Source: Coemansia sp. RSA 1804 (taxonomy: Eukaryota; Kickxellomycota; Kickxellomycetes; Kickxellales; Kickxellaceae). From it: a DNA stretch of 20,131 nt. The position numbers were made by a program, and so were the translations under genes. The stretch covers positions 1-20,131 of the forward strand of contig JANBTH010000343.1 of assembly GCA_027578815.1 (NCBI GenBank), given 5' to 3'. Position 1 is the first letter of the stretch, and each line of letters starts with the position of its first letter. Positions 16,912 to 20,131 of this stretch are shown here, piece after piece. The notes under the pieces are model-generated. The model saw nothing but the letters and a program-made list of their open reading frames with translations, was not told the DNA's origin and searched no databases.

Positions 16912-17413
16912 ACTGGGCTGGTTTTCGTAAGCAGAAAAAGAGGAGAAAAATGAGAAAAATACAATCTAGAGCGAGTAGAGTAGAAGGAAGGGGATTAATG
17001 TCCATGCAACGGGGTTTATGGACTTATCGCGCACGGACCTCGGGAATAAACCCAGTGGCTAATCTCCGGGAATAAAAGATGATTAGAATAGGAAAAATCG
17101 GTCTCGCTTTTTCTTCACATGATTTCAAGTTTGCGAGCCACAGAAGCGGCGGAAATTGTTCTCAATAAATACGCAAACATTGAAATGTACTGTTTGAGAA
17201 GGTGTTGTTGAAAACTATAAAAAATTACACGACAATAAAGTAAAACTAAAAAGGGGGCGTATGAAGGTGGAGGTAGCTGGAATGAGAGAAGGAGAAAAAT
17301 AAAGTCGAACTGTACAAGCAGGGAAGGAAGGAATATGGAGGGAGGCAAAGGCAGCAAAGGCACCGACGCCGAATAAGACTAATGAAAGGAAATGCCTTCT
17401 ATTCACCTCGTCA
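16912..17413. other. Intergenic region between FCP1 and the hydrolase gene
   Basis: 502 bp serving as FCP1 3' flank and hydrolase promoter. Two copies of CGGGAATAAA (17041-17050, 17067-17076), 26 bp start to start, lie 130-165 bp before the hydrolase ATG. A GATAAG site reads on the minus strand near 17023-17028. No gene or RNA is seen. Confidence 0.45.
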
Positions 17414-20131
17414 TCAAGACGATTCAATTCCCTCCTCAAGATCATTGATGAGATCGTCAAAGTTGTCCTCGTCAGACTCGTCGTCCTCGCCCCACTGCTC
17501 GTTGACGCTGTCGCCACCACTCTGGTACCCGCCGGCCGACTCTTTGTCTTTGTCGCGAACCGACGCGCTGACAAATTCGTCCTCATCCTCATCCTCATCC
17601 TCATCATCTTCGTTCTCGTCCTCGCCGTTGCTGTGGATGTAGTCTCCGTTCTTGTCCTCAACACCGACAAACAGCGGCTCATCGATGGCCTCGGGGTCGC
17701 TCTCAAACGCATCGTCATCGTCGTCATTGTTAGAAGCGCTATCGCCAGCCTTGTCTCTTGCACCACCGGATTTGGCCAGACCCTCGTCCAAAATCAACTT
17801 GTTTCTACTTGGCATCTTTATCTTGTCCGCCCAAAAGCCCCGCGCGCCATGCTGGGCATGCTCTGAGTCTCCATCGTGGTCTCCATCGTGACCGTCATCG
17901 TCTTCGGACTCCTCCTCGGTGTTTGTGCCGATATCCAGGCTTCCGTCTGCTCTGGCAAGATTGGACACCCGTCTGTCGGTGTCGCGTTTGCCATCCTTTC
18001 TGGCAGCGGCGTGCTTATCCTCGGCATCACCATCACCATCGTCTTCATCAGAGCCAGAGCCATCGCCTTTTCCGCGAGGCCTGCGCCTCTTGGATGCCTG
18101 CTTTATCGCTCTCTGCCGCAGATCAGCAGCACTGGGGCCATGCGATGGGGTTCTGGATCCCGCCGCGCTTGGTGGATGCGACTCGCTAGAGCTCTGGTTG
18201 CCATCAGACTCGTCCGTGTCCTCCATGATCTCGCGCTCCAGATCGTCCCAATCGATGTTCTGCACAAAGTCATCGACCTCGGCCTCATGCTCGCCAAGCC
18301 CAGCCTCCTGCCTCTCAAGCTCATCCTCGATATCCGTGGTGTTTGCACTGTCGTACTCGTGTACCGCTCGATCGACCTGCCGCTTCAGGCGCTCAAGCGT
18401 AGAGCCGTGGATCCGCTTCTTCTTATCGCCGTTGTTATTGTCTCCGCGTCTAGACCCATCGGCTTCATCCACGCTCTTCCGCTTGTTCACCGGCGAGTCA
18501 GAAAACCTGCCCTTGTGCTTCTTCCGCGCTTCCGCGCTCCTAATAGCAAGCTCCTTATCATCCGCGAACCAAAGATGCGGGGTCTCGTCAAGCCATTCCC
18601 AGCGGTATATCGAATGCAACAGCCACTCCTTCTTCACGATAATCGGAGCGCATCCGCCTTGCGCCTTGGCCTTGTTGCTGAGTCTCTTGGCCGCATGGAC
18701 CTTTTCGGTTCCCGGTTTGCCAGCAATCACATGCGTGGTACGGTCGCTGACCTCGAGTTCGCAGCGCGCACCAAAGTTCTGAGCCCAGATCCACAGATCG
18801 GTCTTTTGCGGCGGCGGTGATCCCGGGTTGATTAAAAACACGCCGGTGAAGGCCAGGCTGGCGCCGTTCAGAACATGGGCCTTTTTCAGAGACAGGATAC
18901 GAGCAACGTCAGGGGGTGGCAGATCGTGGCTGGGATCCAGGTTCTCGTAATACTCTTCGTGCAGATGCACAAGCACTTCCCGGATGGTTGCCAACTCCCT
19001 GTCGTTGTCCACAAGATGCGGACGCCGCACACGCTTGCCCTCCTCTGTGGTGTCGCTGTACTCGACATCCGCGCGCACAACGGCATCGTTGACTGGCGCA
19101 TCGGTGGTGCCAGTGGTATCGTCCCACTCGGAGAGCTGCTCTTCCGCGTTTGGCGTGGTTGTTTCCTCAGCAGCAGCCTGGCTGTCAGCGCTTGCATCGC
19201 CCTCTTCTTTCTTTCCGTCGTCCTGGATGTCAGCGGCTGCTGTGGATTCGTTGACTGCCGTGACGTCAGATCCAGAATCACTACTGATCCGATGATGCTG
19301 TTGCACGGGCGGCAAGTGTGCAGCGTTGATATCGCCAACGCCCGTGAAGAACTCGTACTGATGCACGCGGATCAGATTAGGCGACCAGTCCCAGACGTCG
19401 GCCCGATCATCGATGATAACAACCATGCTCGTGTCAACAGGGAACAGCCGTCTGAGTGACTTTCTGTCCCTCGATCCGTTCTCATCGCGCGAAAGGATGC
19501 GTCCGTTAAAGTACTTGCATTCGGGATCGATGACTTTTGCAACAGCATCGGCGTAGGACCGTGTGCCCATGGTGTATATGTGCATCTCGTATAGTTTTGA
19601 CAGGGTTTCAAGAAACTCGCGTAGACCGGGACGGAGCTTGATGAAATGGCGGGACGGGATAACCGGTAGGTCAAAGTAAACGATATCGTCGGGGAGTGTC
19701 GTGTGTTTTGGCCTGTGATCTGTGCTTCCATCCGATCCAGGAGTGGCGGCGGGCTCTGAGCTGCGCGGCCCATCGTAGTTCTCAATGAGCCAGTTCTCGA
19801 ACCCAGGGTTTGGCGGTGTCGTGGCATGGATGATTGTAAGGTCGAGATCGATGATAAGCGACAGCTTCTCCTGGCCCCACAACCGCTCACGCGTATCAGC
19901 ATCGATGGATGCAGCCATATCGTAGCTGACCTTCAGGTCATTGTCGTCGTGGAACATGCTGATCTTTGCCTGGGTCTCCGGAACCCCCGTGAAGTCGATC
20001 TCGCTCACATCCTTCCCGCAAAGAGCGCAAAGCCCGTTGAAAACAGCGCTATGGCTGCATGGCCTGGTGATTTCGATAAGCGCGTCGGTGTGCTGAATAT
20101 CGTCGCCAAGCTTACACAAGAGTTTTGTGAC
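17414..20131 (-). CDS. FCP1: RNA polymerase II CTD phosphatase FCP1 (N terminus beyond window)
   Basis: The frame is open to the window edge, leaving 905 residues; the first ATG is not in view. FCP1 dephosphorylates the heptad repeats of the Rpb1 C-terminal domain in the nucleus and so recycles polymerase II. The catalytic domain has IIDLDLTIIHATT, the DxDxT motif at fragment residues 95-99 (codons 19849-19835; first Asp the nucleophile), then MHIYTMGTRSYADAV, and VDTSMVVIIDDRADVWDWSPNLI with the distal Asp pair. A single BRCT domain follows at about 420-520 (FTGVFLI ... HVIAGKPGTEK ... WLLHSIYRWEW). Several basic patches (NKRKS, KKKR, KRRRPRGKG) could direct nuclear import. The C terminus is very acidic and ends with DNFDDLINDLEEGIESS, like the acidic amphipathic end that binds TFIIF (RAP74) in yeast and human FCP1. 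No intron is needed. Confidence 0.95.
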   Translation of the reverse strand, partial: VTKLLCKLGDDIQHTDALIEITRPCSHSAVFNGLCALCGKDVSEIDFTGVPETQAKISMFHDDNDLKVSYDMAASIDADTRERLWGQEKLSLIIDLDLTIIHATTPPNPGFENWLIENYDGPRSSEPAATPGSDGSTDHRPKHTTLPDDIVYFDLPVIPSRHFIKLRPGLREFLETLSKLYEMHIYTMGTRSYADAVAKVIDPECKYFNGRILSRDENGSRDRKSLRRLFPVDTSMVVIIDDRADVWDWSPNLIRVHQYEFFTGVGDINAAHLPPVQQHHRISSDSGSDVTAVNESTAAADIQDDGKKEEGDASADSQAAAEETTTPNAEEQLSEWDDTTGTTDAPVNDAVVRADVEYSDTTEEGKRVRRPHLVDNDRELATIREVLVHLHEEYYENLDPSHDLPPPDVARILSLKKAHVLNGASLAFTGVFLINPGSPPPQKTDLWIWAQNFGARCELEVSDRTTHVIAGKPGTEKVHAAKRLSNKAKAQGGCAPIIVKKEWLLHSIYRWEWLDETPHLWFADDKELAIRSAEARKKHKGRFSDSPVNKRKSVDEADGSRRGDNNNGDKKKRIHGSTLERLKRQVDRAVHEYDSANTTDIEDELERQEAGLGEHEAEVDDFVQNIDWDDLEREIMEDTDESDGNQSSSESHPPSAAGSRTPSHGPSAADLRQRAIKQASKRRRPRGKGDGSGSDEDDGDGDAEDKHAAARKDGKRDTDRRVSNLARADGSLDIGTNTEEESEDDDGHDGDHDGDSEHAQHGARGFWADKIKMPSRNKLILDEGLAKSGGARDKAGDSASNNDDDDDAFESDPEAIDEPLFVGVEDKNGDYIHSNGEDENEDDEDEDEDEDEFVSASVRDKDKESAGGYQSGGDSVNEQWGEDDESDEDNFDDLINDLEEGIESS
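17581..17604. repeat. (CCTCAT)4 microsatellite inside FCP1
   Basis: Four perfect hexamers encode part of an alternating Glu-Asp run in the FCP1 acidic tail (minus strand). As the unit is a multiple of three, length changes would not break the frame. Confidence 0.9.

Noticed and set aside
17876..18820. 314-codon and 287-codon plus-strand frames over FCP1
   Set aside because: Shadows of the FCP1 coding strand; Ser/Leu-rich with no domain.
1..20131. CRISPR array, rRNA or tRNA genes, prophage
   Set aside because: No regularly spaced repeats, no tRNA T-arm consensus and no rRNA stretches were seen; the genes are eukaryotic.

Overview
The window looks like nuclear DNA of a filamentous or early-diverging fungus. 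It has short spliceosomal introns (GT..TAG), pyrimidine-rich 5' leaders, long intron-poor exons with roughly 55-60% GC, and a set of typical fungal genes. Gene content and low-complexity tails would suit Kickxellomycotina (a Coemansia-like lineage), but that placement is an inference from style, not a demonstrated assignment.

Layout from left to right. A four-pass tetraspanin (+, 456-1262) converges tail to tail on DPH1 (-, 1374-2783), the first-step enzyme of diphthamide synthesis on elongation factor 2. Behind DPH1 on the same strand is an Sfp-type 4'-phosphopantetheinyl transferase (-, 3049-3993), split by one intron that is best read as a GC-AG intron. After a divergent intergenic region with a TATA box comes a very large kinesin-4-type motor gene (+, 5144-12158; four exons, 2016 codons before the stop). 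Its first three coding exons are 20, 204 and 27 nt long, and the last is 5.8 kb. From about 12.54 to 15.79 kb lies an AT-rich, gene-poor island (a hand-counted 60-base line at 14041 is 17% GC, against 58% at 8161 in the kinesin). It holds only small or broken reading frames, tandem duplications and small palindromes. The right end returns to GC-rich DNA with two genes on the minus strand: an alpha/beta hydrolase (15802-16911) ending in a peroxisomal-type -ANL tail, and FCP1, the RNA polymerase II CTD phosphatase (17414 to the window edge, N terminus missing).

The genes do not form one pathway: membrane organisation, translation-factor modification, carrier-protein activation, microtubule transport, a probable peroxisomal hydrolase and transcription recycling sit side by side, as is usual for fungal housekeeping neighbourhoods. 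I found no new multi-gene system. The points most worth checking are the symmetric micro-exon just before the kinesin P-loop, the GC-AG intron in the transferase gene, the AT-rich island with its broken reading frame, and the C-terminal tails of the hydrolase and DPH1.
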